Numbered from the stretch's first letter, positions 45,162 through 54,455 are shown. The stretch: DNA of 64,000 nt from Kineothrix alysoides (GCF_000732725.1 NZ_JPNB01000003.1:1-64000); one strand, 5' to 3'. Program-made: numbers and translations. The notes: a model not told the origin generated them from the sequence alone.

Positions 45162-45734
45162 CTATACTAGCAGAAGCGCCATCATACAACCAAATGCCAG
45201 ATAAGGCACCAAGGCAAAGGCTTTCTCCTCTTCTTTGCCAAATGACCGTTGGCATAATACAGCCATAAGCAATCCAAGCATTAACGCAACATATCCCCTG
45301 GTAACTCCCAGTACAAACCCGCTGGCTCCCATGAGTTTGATATCTGCACCGCCGATACTCCCGTCTTTTAGAAGTGCCGCCGCCAGAAACGGAAGCGGCA
45401 CTAAAATAAGCCCCAACATTGCCGGAGCAAACTGTACTTCTAACAATCCAATCAGCAGTATCAATACCGGTACATAGTCCGGCACGGTATGGGTTGCTAT
45501 ATCATATTCTGCTGCAAAAACAAGCACCTGTCCGAATAGAATACAGACAAGTGCATGCAGGTTCATACCATAGGCTCCCATAAATATCCCGGTCACTAAG
45601 GTAACCAATATTACCGTATACTTTGTTCTTCCCGGAGCCACCAGCTTCTGTAACACCATATCCATCAATATTCCACACAAAAAGCTGACTGACAATACCA
45701 CCATAACCTTATGCGGCTCAAGGTCCCATATCAT
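45162..45734 (-). CDS. A24 prepilin peptidase (TadV/CpaA-like)
   Basis: 190 residues, six helices. Aspartates of the type IV prepilin peptidase family appear in FAAEYDIATHTVPDYV (first Asp) and SIGGADIKLMGASGF (the GxGD-like second site, here GGAD). It cleaves pilin leader peptides at the membrane; likely substrates include the short pilin-like proteins at 50018 and 39758. First gene of the Tad-like operon reading leftward. Confidence 0.85.
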   Translation of the reverse strand: MIWDLEPHKVMVVLSVSFLCGILMDMVLQKLVAPGRTKYTVILVTLVTGIFMGAYGMNLHALVCILFGQVLVFAAEYDIATHTVPDYVPVLILLIGLLEVQFAPAMLGLILVPLPFLAAALLKDGSIGGADIKLMGASGFVLGVTRGYVALMLGLLMAVLCQRSFGKEEEKAFALVPYLAFGCMMALLLV

Positions 45735-45806
45735 TTCTCATTTCCTCTCTCATTCCTTCAGTTCTTCAAATCTTTGCAGTCTCTCTTTCATATCCGTGCC
45801 GACAAT

Positions 45807-47282
45807 TTAATAATATTTGTCCTCCATTTCCGCAAGACACACGCCAATTTCATACACAATGTTTACGGTCACAGAATTACCCGCTTGTCTATAAAGCTGT
45901 GCATCGCTTACCCCTGCTGCTTTTGCCCTTTCAAACAGGTAATCTTCAAAAGCCTGTAACCGGAAACACTCCTTTGGCGTCAGTTTCCGTATCCTGCAGT
46001 AGACCAATACCCCCATACTACTTTCCGTTAAAAGTGTCTGGGCACACTGTTTTCCAACACGGCCTCTTCTTACCTTGCTGTTGGGATAGGCCAGATTGAT
46101 TCCATCCCCATGCCTGGCAAGCACATAGCCTTTCTTGGTTGCTTCCTTGATCGGCAATCCCATTTTGTACGGACACTGAAGGAGCATGACACCGTGACGG
46201 TCAACTGCTGTCAAGGTAAAACCCGGTTCTCCATCTTCTTTAAATCGTCGTCCATTCTGCCGCTTTTCCATCCGTTCCGGAGTCAATGTTGCTCTTGCCT
46301 GCGTACATTTTTCCATACATGCCGTACAATGTAACACACCAGAACTTGTGCCGAACCTGGTAATACCGGCATCATAGTGGGCCACAAGACACCTTGCCCA
46401 CTGTGTCATATCCGGTTCCTTTTTATAGGATATAAAACCAGCATACTGATGGGCACCGCACTCCAAAAGGTCCTGCTCATTGAAACATTTCATCCACTCT
46501 TCCGGTTTCTTTGTCTCACAAAGGTACAGTCCGGTTTTTCCACCCACGCCTCCGCCTTCCGCTGTCAAAGTCACGGAAAGGCCTTTCGAAGAATATACCC
46601 TCGCACCCTGACTGCCATCTATAATTTTTTTAACAGACGCTGTGTTTGCTCCGGTGAGAGGAAATACTTTTCTTCCACCTCTTCCTCCAAAATATCCAAC
46701 AAGGTACACTCGCTCCCTGTTCTGAGGGACTCCGAAGTCTTTACTGTTGACACACTGCCATTCAAGGTCGTACCCTGCTTCCCATAAATGAAGGAGAACG
46801 GTGGTAAAATCCCCTCCGTCCTCGCTTGACATAAGATGCTTAACGTTCTCAACGATAAGGAACCGGGGCTTATCTTCGGCTTTTGTGCTTTTGAGCAGGC
46901 CAGCAACCGTAAAAAATAATCCACTTCGTTTTCCGGCAAGACCTGCCCTTCGACCTGACAGGGAGATATCTTGGCAAGGAAATCCAAAAGTCCAGATTTC
47001 AGCTTTTGGTATCTCTCCTGTTCCAAGCTGTTTAATATCTTTTGCGAACCACTCGCTTTTACAATTCTTTCCGTCACAGTGTTCCCTCACTTCCGAATCA
47101 CAGATTCTACAGATATTTCCTTCCTCACTGTTTTCATACTTACAATAAGAAAGTCCATACATTGCCATATAACTGATATTTGCGTATTTATCAATTTCCA
47201 CATGCCCGACACATTTATGTCCGCTTCGTTCCAATCCTCTTCTAAATCCACCTATTCCACTAAATAAATCTAAAAATTCCAA
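45807..47282 (-). CDS. DNA (cytosine-5) methyltransferase
   Basis: About 490 residues; start taken as the TTG at 47282 behind GGAGGT, four codons inside the longest frame. Motif I FLDLFSGIGGFRRGLE, catalytic motif IV FGFPCQDISLSGRRAG, motif VI FLIVENVKHL, motif VIII QNRERVYLVGYF, motif X QAGNSVTVNIVYEIG. A Cys-rich insert (CRICDSEVREHCDGKNC) looks like a zinc site. No restriction gene is adjacent, so it is an orphan methylase, commonly used by ICEs to protect themselves on transfer. Confidence 0.93.
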   Translation of the reverse strand: MEFLDLFSGIGGFRRGLERSGHKCVGHVEIDKYANISYMAMYGLSYCKYENSEEGNICRICDSEVREHCDGKNCKSEWFAKDIKQLGTGEIPKAEIWTFGFPCQDISLSGRRAGLAGKRSGLFFTVAGLLKSTKAEDKPRFLIVENVKHLMSSEDGGDFTTVLLHLWEAGYDLEWQCVNSKDFGVPQNRERVYLVGYFGGRGGRKVFPLTGANTASVKKIIDGSQGARVYSSKGLSVTLTAEGGGVGGKTGLYLCETKKPEEWMKCFNEQDLLECGAHQYAGFISYKKEPDMTQWARCLVAHYDAGITRFGTSSGVLHCTACMEKCTQARATLTPERMEKRQNGRRFKEDGEPGFTLTAVDRHGVMLLQCPYKMGLPIKEATKKGYVLARHGDGINLAYPNSKVRRGRVGKQCAQTLLTESSMGVLVYCRIRKLTPKECFRLQAFEDYLFERAKAAGVSDAQLYRQAGNSVTVNIVYEIGVCLAEMEDKYY

Positions 47283-47403
47283 ACAGACCTCCAATTATGA
47301 TGTGAGAGGTATTCAAGACGCCTTACTGTTTGATTGATAGAATAGCTTCTTTGTCATTGCAGATAGAATCGCAACCATGGAAAAATATCATTATATTCTT
47401 TTG

Positions 47404-47730
47404 TCATTCACCCCATTCACTCAATGCACGGTAGGGATATATCTGCTGGCTTTTTGCGAACCGTATCATATTACCTACTTGATCCACTACACTCTGATTG
47501 TTCAGATCCTTCGTACACATCATTACCGAACCAAAAATACCCGTTAATACGGCAACCACTGTAAATGCGACATTGGCAGAACATATCCAGATAACAGCGG
47601 CAACTACGCCGCCAAAAAGGGAGCCTGCAACACTTTGCAAAAGCTCCCTCTTTCCAAAACCGTTAAATAATTCATTTTGTACCTTTACTCCACTTGGGAT
47701 ATAAAGCGCCCATTGCTCCATATCATTCAT
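47404..47730 (-). CDS. PrgI-like conjugation membrane protein
   Basis: 108 residues with two close hydrophobic helices (LLQSVAGSLFGGVVAAVIWI and FTVVAVLTGIFGSVMM) and a C-terminal FAKSQQIYPYRALSEWGE, the PrgI-family layout. It lies upstream of the VirB4 genes in related elements and is thought to be a VirB3-like part of the channel. It overlaps the upstream PP-loop gene (ATGA). The 120 bases on its left hold no gene. Confidence 0.65.
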   Translation of the reverse strand: MNDMEQWALYIPSGVKVQNELFNGFGKRELLQSVAGSLFGGVVAAVIWICSANVAFTVVAVLTGIFGSVMMCTKDLNNQSVVDQVGNMIRFAKSQQIYPYRALSEWGE

Positions 47731-48470
47731 TTTCCTCCTCTCTCTTTATAAGCAAATGCCCTTTTTTCAGCATCCCCTACGCTTCCTATTCGATCAAATC
47801 TATTCATTACCTTGTCCGGAATCTTTTCCAGTTCCTTCAATCTGTTCCACAATTCCGGATGATGCTCTATAAGATGCCTCCTTTCCATGTCGCGGCAATT
47901 CGGACAAAACCAGCATCCATTTCTTTTTGTAAATTGATAAATGGGGCTAAGTAGTCCATTTTCCCGGCATATTTCCAGTGCTTCCTGTTCAGATACCCCA
48001 TATTTATCCAAAAGAGAAATTTTATTACTTCCTTCCAGCCGCTCCAATCTCTTCTTCTCATCTGCTGCAATTCCCAGATACTGTATGATCTCTCCTTTTC
48101 CATATTCCTTTAAGTATTTATGTATTGGTCGCAGCTTGCAATCCCGATTAATCCCACACCTTCCAGCCATTGGAAATCCTCTGTGCTTCCCTATCAATTC
48201 AGGATAAGCACTTCTTTTTAAGGTATGGAAAAAATAATCCATGTAAGTGTCTTTTGCCCGTACCACCTGTACAGGTATTCCCCATTTTTCTATTCTTGGG
48301 ATTGCCTTTTCATAAATAAATGCTGCATGCTCCGGTATTTCTCCACTGATATTTTTATCAAACATTACCTCGGCATACAGTGCCATGTCTATCGGTTCCT
48401 TCTTCTCTAAAGCCAAAATGATTGTCGCCATGCTATCTTTTCCAAAACTGCAACTTGCAATATATTTCAT
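47727..48470 (-). CDS. PP-loop ATPase of the PAPS-reductase family
   Basis: 247 residues. PP-loop SCSFGKDSMATI at 7-18, GHRGFPMAGRCGINRDCK with two Cys, and a C-terminal zinc-finger-like NGCWFCPNCRDMERRHL. Such proteins adenylate a substrate for sulfur transfer; genuine sulfate assimilation is unlikely here because no partner gene is near. They recur in phages and ICEs beside DNA methylases, perhaps for DNA or tRNA modification. It is next to an orphan C5 methyltransferase. Confidence 0.75.
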   Translation of the reverse strand: MKYIASCSFGKDSMATIILALEKKEPIDMALYAEVMFDKNISGEIPEHAAFIYEKAIPRIEKWGIPVQVVRAKDTYMDYFFHTLKRSAYPELIGKHRGFPMAGRCGINRDCKLRPIHKYLKEYGKGEIIQYLGIAADEKKRLERLEGSNKISLLDKYGVSEQEALEICRENGLLSPIYQFTKRNGCWFCPNCRDMERRHLIEHHPELWNRLKELEKIPDKVMNRFDRIGSVGDAEKRAFAYKERGGK

Positions 48471-48578
48471 GCTGTTATTGGAGAACTCATGAGATCATGT
48501 CCGGACGACTCGCTCTCCTTTTTTTATTTTTGGATAGCTATCAATTGTTTTTTATCAGTATCTGAATCGAAACCTAAT

Positions 48579-48785
48579 TTAAGAATAGTAATACATTATA
48601 ATATCCTTAATCTGCCAGATGCTTTCTGCTAAGATATAAAATAACAGGATATTTTTTGCCCGCTTCCGATACTGCGTTGCTTCCTCTTCTGCTCCCTGAA
48701 GTCGGACCATGCAATACACAAAACGAAACACCGCTCCTAATCGTATTAGACTTATAACAGCCACAGAAATATCGTTTACTTTCAT
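48579..48785 (-). CDS. Small two-helix membrane protein
   Basis: 68 residues; AGGTGA site before the ATG, 10 bases after the VirB6-like gene. Hydrophobic segments VAVISLIRLGAVFRFVYCMV and NILLFYILAESIWQIKDII flank a charged loop (QGAEEEATQYRKRAK). Position next to VirB6-like and PrgI-like genes suggests a channel component. An overlapping 62-codon frame (48607-48795) lacks such helices and is rejected. Confidence 0.55.
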   Translation of the reverse strand: MKVNDISVAVISLIRLGAVFRFVYCMVRLQGAEEEATQYRKRAKNILLFYILAESIWQIKDIIMYYYS

Positions 48786-48795
48786 TTACCGTCAC

Positions 48796-49638
48796 CTACT
48801 TTATCATGTTCTTTGCCATGCCTGCCAATCGGACGGAATGATATACGTTGTTAATTACGCCTCCACCGCCTCCGGTTGAAACAAGAAATTCACGCAGGAA
48901 CGCCGGTGTTTTAATGGCAAGAACCATGCAGGCCAGTCCCCAAAAAACGTTCATGTTAATTCCCATATTCAACATCATGCCGACTCCTAATTTGCAGAGA
49001 CATATCTGTATCACAACTGCAAAGGTACTTTGAAAAAACTTGTTAATATAAGTCTTAAATACACCTTTGTCATTATCCAAAAGCCCTACACAGGCCATGG
49101 GCATTCCAATCCGCAGTATGGCGATTTCCAGCCCTCTCATCAGGAACTGAAAATACAGCATAAAATAGCAAATAATAAAGATCAGTCCGAAAATTGCTGT
49201 GGTCAGCCCCAAAGATGAAATACCGTTTACCCATGCCTGCCAGTCATATGAAGTGACAGTCCCGATAGCTGCCATAAGCTCCTCAATCAGTCCCTGTGTA
49301 ACTTCTGCCATCCATCCATATAGGATAGGAAAGCAGACGGCTACAGCAACCGCCTGAACAAAGCGTATCACAAGACCGGCTGGCTCCGTATCTGGATCCC
49401 CATCCGTCCACATGACATAGCACTCAAACCCCTTTTTCAGGAATTTCAGTATGATAAGCGACACCCCGAATCCCAGCATGACTTCAAACAATACCTCCAC
49501 TATACTCCCACCGCTGGAACCAATCATGTAGCGGTCAGCATACAGTGTCATGGGAACCAATTCCTGTAACATTTCATCAATATAGGCGATAGCTCCGTTT
49601 AAAACTGCCACAATCAGCAGTACCAGTATCACTTCCAC
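48796..49638 (-). CDS. VirB6/TrbL-like polytopic conjugation protein
   Basis: 280 residues with about six helices, GTG start after AGGGGGTGAACC. Conserved-looking GVSLIILKFLKKGFECYVMW, FCF-like pore segments (TAIFGLIFIICYFMLYFQFL) and a glycine loop STGGGGGVINN near the end. VirB6/TrbL proteins form the inner-membrane pore of type IV secretion channels. Downstream of the VirB2-like gene and SpoVG, as in related ICEs. Confidence 0.78.
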   Translation of the reverse strand: MEVILVLLIVAVLNGAIAYIDEMLQELVPMTLYADRYMIGSSGGSIVEVLFEVMLGFGVSLIILKFLKKGFECYVMWTDGDPDTEPAGLVIRFVQAVAVAVCFPILYGWMAEVTQGLIEELMAAIGTVTSYDWQAWVNGISSLGLTTAIFGLIFIICYFMLYFQFLMRGLEIAILRIGMPMACVGLLDNDKGVFKTYINKFFQSTFAVVIQICLCKLGVGMMLNMGINMNVFWGLACMVLAIKTPAFLREFLVSTGGGGGVINNVYHSVRLAGMAKNMIK

Positions 49639-49680
49639 TCCGGTTCACCCCCTTCGCCAGAGAACAGCAAATATCCCCTA

Positions 49681-49956
49681 TTACTCATCCGTTTCGTTCT
49701 CTTTCAAACCAGCATCATAAGCATTTAAAACTACCGTGTTAATCTGGCTACGCAGCTCCGATTTGATCGGAAAACATACATCCCGATATTCGTCCTCCTT
49801 ATCCTTCATGCTAGGCATAAATACAGTGAGACCTTTTTCACATTCCACGACTCTGACACCTGTTACCAAAAAAGTGTCAGCCAAACAGATTGTGGCAAAA
49901 GCCTTCAGTTTTCCAGCATTGTTAAAGAATTTTGTAATCTTTGCAGTTACTCTCAT
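49681..49956 (-). CDS. spoVG: SpoVG family protein
   Basis: 91 residues, GGAGGAAAAATC upstream. KAFATICLADTFLVTGVRVVE and GLTVFMPS match the SpoVG core (DNA/RNA-binding, septation and regulation). Chromosomal SpoVG is about 95 residues, so this is full length. ICE-borne copies sit within transfer operons and may regulate transfer genes. An acidic tail follows. Confidence 0.88.
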   Translation of the reverse strand: MRVTAKITKFFNNAGKLKAFATICLADTFLVTGVRVVECEKGLTVFMPSMKDKEDEYRDVCFPIKSELRSQINTVVLNAYDAGLKENETDE

Positions 49957-50017
49957 GATTTTTCCTCCATTCTATGAAATAGCGCCTTCCGTTTCCGGCA
50001 GGCGCAGATACTCTTTA

Positions 50018-50269
50018 TTATCCGGCGTAGTTGAAAAGGCTGTTAATCCGCTGGGTAAGTGTTGGTAAGATATTATCTTTGAAAAGTGTATACAACCCAG
50101 CAAGCAATAAAGCTCCCACAACAACTGAGATCAAAATTTTCAGGGCGGTATCCACGAATCCTTCTCCCTTTTTTTCGCTTAATATTTTAGTAACTTTTCT
50201 TTTTATGCATTCACCCCTCACATAAACAGAAACCGTCAGCTTGTTTACCATATGATTCAATTTATCCAT
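50018..50269 (-). CDS. Small pilin-like protein (class III signal peptide type)
   Basis: 83 residues from ATG 50269 behind GGAGGAAATAG; the longer frame overlaps the VirB2-like gene. Basic lead (KRKVTKILSEKKGEG), then FVDTALKILISVVVGALLLA, the Gly-Glu-Gly-Phe-type junction cleaved by A24 peptidases, and a short tail. A probable major subunit of the Tad-like fibre; the prepilin peptidase at 45162 would process it. Confidence 0.7.
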   Translation of the reverse strand: MDKLNHMVNKLTVSVYVRGECIKRKVTKILSEKKGEGFVDTALKILISVVVGALLLAGLYTLFKDNILPTLTQRINSLFNYAG

Positions 50270-50324
50270 TCCTATTTCCTCCAAAATATGATTTGTTCCC
50301 GGCACTTGCTGCCGCAGTTTGCAG

Positions 50325-50672
50325 TTATTTGTAATATCCAATAATGATATTTAATGTAGCACTTCCAATCACCGCTCCTATACAGGACACAATGGTAACC
50401 ACAATACGGTTATTCCATTTCTTCTGGTCCATCTCATCCGCTGCCGCTCTGCGGATGCAAAAATAGATAATCAAAAGTCCTCCAACGATTGGCGAAAGGA
50501 CCATAAGCCATGTGGTTGCATCCTTTATCAGATTTTCTGTTCCCTTTGCCAATTTACTCTCGCCAATACCGCTGGCATATACTGTATTGACATTTATCAA
50601 AAACATGGTAAAAGCGGCAAGAACTGTTCGCCCTGCCGCCTTACATCTTCTTAACCATCTACTCTTCCTCAT
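50325..50672 (-). CDS. VirB2/TrbC-like conjugative pilin
   Basis: 115 residues: signal sequence (AAGRTVLAAFTMFLINVNTV, cleavage near YAS), then two hydrophobic helices (TTWLMVLSPIVGGLLIIYFC and VVTIVSCIGAVIGSATLNII) separated by a charged loop. This is the layout of VirB2/TrbC subunits of the transfer channel or pilus. It overlaps the VirD4 gene end by 14 bases. Confidence 0.75.
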   Translation of the reverse strand: MRKSRWLRRCKAAGRTVLAAFTMFLINVNTVYASGIGESKLAKGTENLIKDATTWLMVLSPIVGGLLIIYFCIRRAAADEMDQKKWNNRIVVTIVSCIGAVIGSATLNIIIGYYK

Positions 50673-52929
50673 TGTTTTCTTGCTTTCCTCCTCTCCGCAT
50701 AAATTTTTCTGAAAACAAGGAGCCTGCCTGCAACGGCATCCCCTGCTGTTTCTGGCGTTCTTCTTTCATCTGCAAGTCCTTTGTATAGTAAATCCAAATA
50801 TTCCACAGCGGAATTTCTACCATAGGATTACTTCGTACCGGACGTTTGCGTTCCCGTTCTTCCCTTACTTTCCGGTTATGTTCTTTATCCCCTAACCCCA
50901 TCATTCTATTAAAATACCATTTAGATAAATCTGGCGATACCATCATGGCTGGATGAGAACGAGACACTACAATCTGATATGGTCTGGATACCCTCCTGAT
51001 TTCATCGGTAGTCAGAAGTTCTCTTCCTACCAACATCAGGGTACTGCTGGAAGAAGGATTGACATATCTCCCATGTTGGCTGGATAATTGATAGCCGGAA
51101 CAGGTATATTTCCCCAGCTTGTCGCAGATCTCTGATAGAGTTTCCTTATCGTCCGCCTGCAAATAAATCCAACTCTGGCAGTTTCCCTTGACAATGGATG
51201 CGGTTTCCTTGCTATATTTTTCCGTAATCTGATCGAAGCCCTGCAGGAAAAAATGGAACCGCATGCCTCTACCACCTGCCACGGTCAATTTATTGGGTAG
51301 ATCATTTAGCTTTGTGAAATTTCCAAACTCTTCCAGAACGAAATTTACCCGATTTATAAGCCTGCCGCCTCTTTCATCAGACTGGCGTACCAGAAGTTCA
51401 TATATCTGTGATACCATAAGGCTTGCAATCGGATAATATGTCGTTTTTTCATCCGGCAGGATAAAAAATAGTGCCTGCTTTTTCCGTCCTATATCTGCTA
51501 TGTCATAATCACTTTTATGGGTAATGGAATAGACTGATCTGGAAGTGAATAATCGAAGTGTCGTTAATGCAGAGGTATAGAAGCTCCCTTTGGTCCTGCT
51601 GGGTGCCACATCCGAAATAGATAACAGCGCTCTTGCTGGATGCCCCGGTTTCAATTTTTTTACATATTCCTGCATGGGTGTTTTGTTTCCTACGGCTTTA
51701 CACATCTCTGCCACGAACCAGTACACGTTTGTAAGATTCTGGTATTCCGGTCTTTTTGCATTATCCACCACCACACATAATATTGCGGCTGCTATGGTTG
51801 ATTTCTCACCATTTTCCCAAATCTTCTCATTACTGGTATTATCGCCTACCAGAATATTCGTGATATCCCAGGCATACATTTCTGCTTTATCCATCTCACC
51901 CGCATTCACAGCATCAATAATCGGTTGCAAAAGATTGTAATGGCTGCTTTTTTCTGGATTTTTAAAGTCCAGACATATGACATCGTAGCCCAGCTTTTCC
52001 AAAAGCTGGGCTACATACTCATACAGTTCAGCCTTTGGATCGCTAATTACCAGGCTTTCCCCTGCCAGTGCCATAAGGCATATGGACTGTAATACCAGTG
52101 TCCTTGTTTTTCCGGAACGAGTGGCACCGATGGTCAAGGTGTGGGTATCATCAGAAATATAATATATCTTTTCTTTATTTCCACACTTAGTCATGCCTAT
52201 CACAATGCCCCCTTCCCTTAGAATACAATAAGGATCCGGCATGACCTGTTTTTTTTCTAACTCCTGCCTTTCTTGCTTCCTGCTTTTTATTTCTGGTTCT
52301 TTTTTCTCTTCGGACGGTTCTCCTTTTTCAAACGTATATTCCACAGGTTCAAAACCATCCTCGATTCCCACATCCTCCTTTTTTTCTCCCTCTTCTTTCT
52401 CTTCTCCTCTGTTTATAGGAACGGCATAATTCGTGAACTTTCTGTCCTCCTGTTCCCCGATTATGCCGGTATCCTCCGTCTGGCCGCCTGTTAGAAAACC
52501 TAGTCCGTCATATCCTGTCTCCAATAATTCTTTTATGATTTTATCTGCCGGATTTAAGTAACACACGGCAAAAACCTTATCCATTTCCTCTTCCTTTAAC
52601 CATCGGGAAGAACCATGCTGATACTGCCCCACCGGAACAGGAGTTTCAATATCATCTGTTACCTTCATCAAGTCTGCCTGATAGCTTCTGCTATTCTGCA
52701 CAAAAAACAAAACGCAGCAAAGTACCGCAAAACTTTCAAATGATAAAAACAGCATCCCCTGCCTCGATTCTGTGAAAAGTCCCGCGATACAGTTCCAAAT
52801 GGGAACCAGCGTAAAAGAAGCCGCCTGCCCGGATAAAATCTGGTGCAGTGCGGCGGTAAAGAATAAATTGAATAGGGTTCCAAACCCTAGCAGTATACTT
52901 CCTAAAATAAGTCTTTCTTTTTTCTTTAT
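50659..52929 (-). CDS. virD4: VirD4/TraG type IV coupling protein, probable ATA start
   Basis: The annotated-looking ATG at 52755 would cut off the N-terminal membrane part. The same open frame continues upstream to 52929 and encodes LILGSILLGFGTLFNLFFTA and a second helix, as VirD4 needs. The only start fitting the ribosome site AGGAAGGA is ATA at 52929-52927, overlapping the previous stop (ATAA). This gives 756 residues. Walker A LTIGATRSGKTRTL is at about 266-279 and DPKAELYEYVAQ follows. It brings the relaxosome to the channel. A Glu/Lys-rich linker (110-170 of the shorter form) is unusual. The function is sure, the start less so. Confidence 0.88.
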   Translation of the reverse strand: MKKKERLILGSILLGFGTLFNLFFTAALHQILSGQAASFTLVPIWNCIAGLFTESRQGMLFLSFESFAVLCCVLFFVQNSRSYQADLMKVTDDIETPVPVGQYQHGSSRWLKEEEMDKVFAVCYLNPADKIIKELLETGYDGLGFLTGGQTEDTGIIGEQEDRKFTNYAVPINRGEEKEEGEKKEDVGIEDGFEPVEYTFEKGEPSEEKKEPEIKSRKQERQELEKKQVMPDPYCILREGGIVIGMTKCGNKEKIYYISDDTHTLTIGATRSGKTRTLVLQSICLMALAGESLVISDPKAELYEYVAQLLEKLGYDVICLDFKNPEKSSHYNLLQPIIDAVNAGEMDKAEMYAWDITNILVGDNTSNEKIWENGEKSTIAAAILCVVVDNAKRPEYQNLTNVYWFVAEMCKAVGNKTPMQEYVKKLKPGHPARALLSISDVAPSRTKGSFYTSALTTLRLFTSRSVYSITHKSDYDIADIGRKKQALFFILPDEKTTYYPIASLMVSQIYELLVRQSDERGGRLINRVNFVLEEFGNFTKLNDLPNKLTVAGGRGMRFHFFLQGFDQITEKYSKETASIVKGNCQSWIYLQADDKETLSEICDKLGKYTCSGYQLSSQHGRYVNPSSSSTLMLVGRELLTTDEIRRVSRPYQIVVSRSHPAMMVSPDLSKWYFNRMMGLGDKEHNRKVREERERKRPVRSNPMVEIPLWNIWIYYTKDLQMKEERQKQQGMPLQAGSLFSEKFMRRGGKQENNEEE

Positions 52930-53615
52930 GGTTCTATTCCTTCCTGAATCGTAGGGGTGGTTCTATGTACTTCCTCTTTTAAATAGATGAAATCATATTG
53001 TTGCTGTACTTCCTTCCATATCTCTGGCCGGATAATTCCTGCAAAATCCTGACGGTAAAAATTCGCCTGTTCCCCGTCATAGACACTGGTAACAAAAACT
53101 TTTCTTCCACGCGCCGTCGGGCTGCATCCGAAACCTCCTGTAGCAAGCCATATTTGATTAGATCTGCTCCGATATTCCGGCTTCAAGGTATCATAATTCA
53201 TTACCAACAGTCTATCGGTATAATCCTGTTTTGAACTATCCACTATGCAGGAATGATTTCCCAACAGAATGTTATGATCCGTACTGATGGGATAGCACTC
53301 CATATCCTGTGGCTGTTCCACAATAAAAATCGGTATTCCAAGTTCCTTCGCATAAGCGATTTCTCCCTGCATTCCTTCGCTGATATGCGTTCCCATTACC
53401 CAAAGTTCCTCACATTTTTCTAACATAGCAAGTCCCATTTTCAATCCCTTTTCCCGCTCTTCTGGTATTGTATCATTATAAAACTGGGTAAAATACAGAT
53501 GAGGAGCAAATGCGATGATTCCCAAAGAACAGGCTTTCTCGCAATATTCCGATGCCTTCCGGATATTATCTTCATAGTTTCCGCGTAGAGGACTTGCAAT
53601 ATAAACCAGCTTCAT
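52926..53615 (-). CDS. DUF4406-like (nucleoside-deoxyribosyltransferase fold) two-domain protein
   Basis: 229 residues from ATG 53615 behind AAAGGAGAGGGA. N-terminal Rossmann-like domain: VYIASPLRGNYEDNIRKASE, AFAPHLYFTQF, LWVMGTHISEGMQGEI, close to DUF4406 and nucleoside 2-deoxyribosyltransferases. The C-terminal domain (CYPISTDHNILLGNHSCIV, ATGGFGCSPTARGRKVF) is a second module often joined to it in ICEs. Role unknown; nucleotide binding is likely. Confidence 0.68.
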   Translation of the reverse strand: MKLVYIASPLRGNYEDNIRKASEYCEKACSLGIIAFAPHLYFTQFYNDTIPEEREKGLKMGLAMLEKCEELWVMGTHISEGMQGEIAYAKELGIPIFIVEQPQDMECYPISTDHNILLGNHSCIVDSSKQDYTDRLLVMNYDTLKPEYRSRSNQIWLATGGFGCSPTARGRKVFVTSVYDGEQANFYRQDFAGIIRPEIWKEVQQQYDFIYLKEEVHRTTPTIQEGIEP

Positions 53616-53626
53616 TCCCTCTCCTT

Positions 53627-54442
53627 TCACCGTTCAAACCCGTAATCCACCTGCTCTCCATAATCTTCTTCCTCATATTTTTCTTCCCTCTCCTGTTCTA
53701 TAACATCTTTCTTTCCTTCGTTATCCGGTTCCTGATTTAGCTGTTCCTGCAGGAATAGGTTAAGCGGTGCTTTTATCTTTGGAATCTGCTCGTCTTTTCC
53801 CACAATTCCATTGTACCCTTCCCGATAGGTAGGATAATACTGGCAGATTGTAGCATACAGACTTTCCTCTGAAACAAGCATCTGTCTGCATTCTGGGAAA
53901 ATTTCCTTGAGTTCATTTAAAGGAACTGCTCCTGCCTGTAGGGAATAATAGAAATACCCATCTTGATTTTTTCCAAATTCACAAGCGTATGGGGAAAGAA
54001 AATATTCTGCAATCTGCTCATGGATCGCAATCTGCGCTTCCTTTCCATATACCATATAAATACCCTCACGGACCGCTTTTACCTGCGCGGCCTCTTGTTT
54101 CGGTGGTTCCATGGTCTGAAAGAAATCAGAAACCATCTCCTGCCCGCTCTTTCTAATGGTATCCATCTGATTTGCTGTGGTAATCTCCATTTTTCGTGCC
54201 ATAGCTGCTCGCTTCTGCAAAATCTCGTATAAGGGCATATCCATGGTATCTCCCTTTTTATAATACAGATTTCCTTCCGACTCCTTTCCGGCGGCTACCG
54301 TTTTATCGGAAAAATTTGCTTCTGCGTGTTCCTTTGGAATGACAATTCCTTCGCCATTCTCTCCCCATATGTAATAGATATTCAATGCGATCTCAACACA
54401 TAAATTGATATTGCCCCATATTGTTCCTCCTTGTGGCTGCAT
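53627..54442 (-). CDS. ICE hypothetical protein (DUF3849/DUF4316-like)
   Basis: 271 residues, GGAGAAAG upstream. The middle has LYEILQKRAAMARKMEITTA; the C-terminal part PLNELKEIFPECRQMLVSEE with ATICQYYPTYREGYNGI resembles accessory proteins of Lachnospiraceae ICEs. The tail is highly acidic (EREEKYEEEDYGEQ). No catalytic motif is seen. It is cotranscribed with the relaxase and coupling protein. Confidence 0.5.
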   Translation of the reverse strand: MQPQGGTIWGNINLCVEIALNIYYIWGENGEGIVIPKEHAEANFSDKTVAAGKESEGNLYYKKGDTMDMPLYEILQKRAAMARKMEITTANQMDTIRKSGQEMVSDFFQTMEPPKQEAAQVKAVREGIYMVYGKEAQIAIHEQIAEYFLSPYACEFGKNQDGYFYYSLQAGAVPLNELKEIFPECRQMLVSEESLYATICQYYPTYREGYNGIVGKDEQIPKIKAPLNLFLQEQLNQEPDNEGKKDVIEQEREEKYEEEDYGEQVDYGFER

Positions 54443-54455
54443 TGTCTTTCTCCTT

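Noticed and set aside
46619-47077. 152-codon minus-strand ORF inside the methyltransferase gene
   Set aside because: It lies in another frame of a gene whose catalytic motifs run through the whole stretch; it has no recognisable domain.
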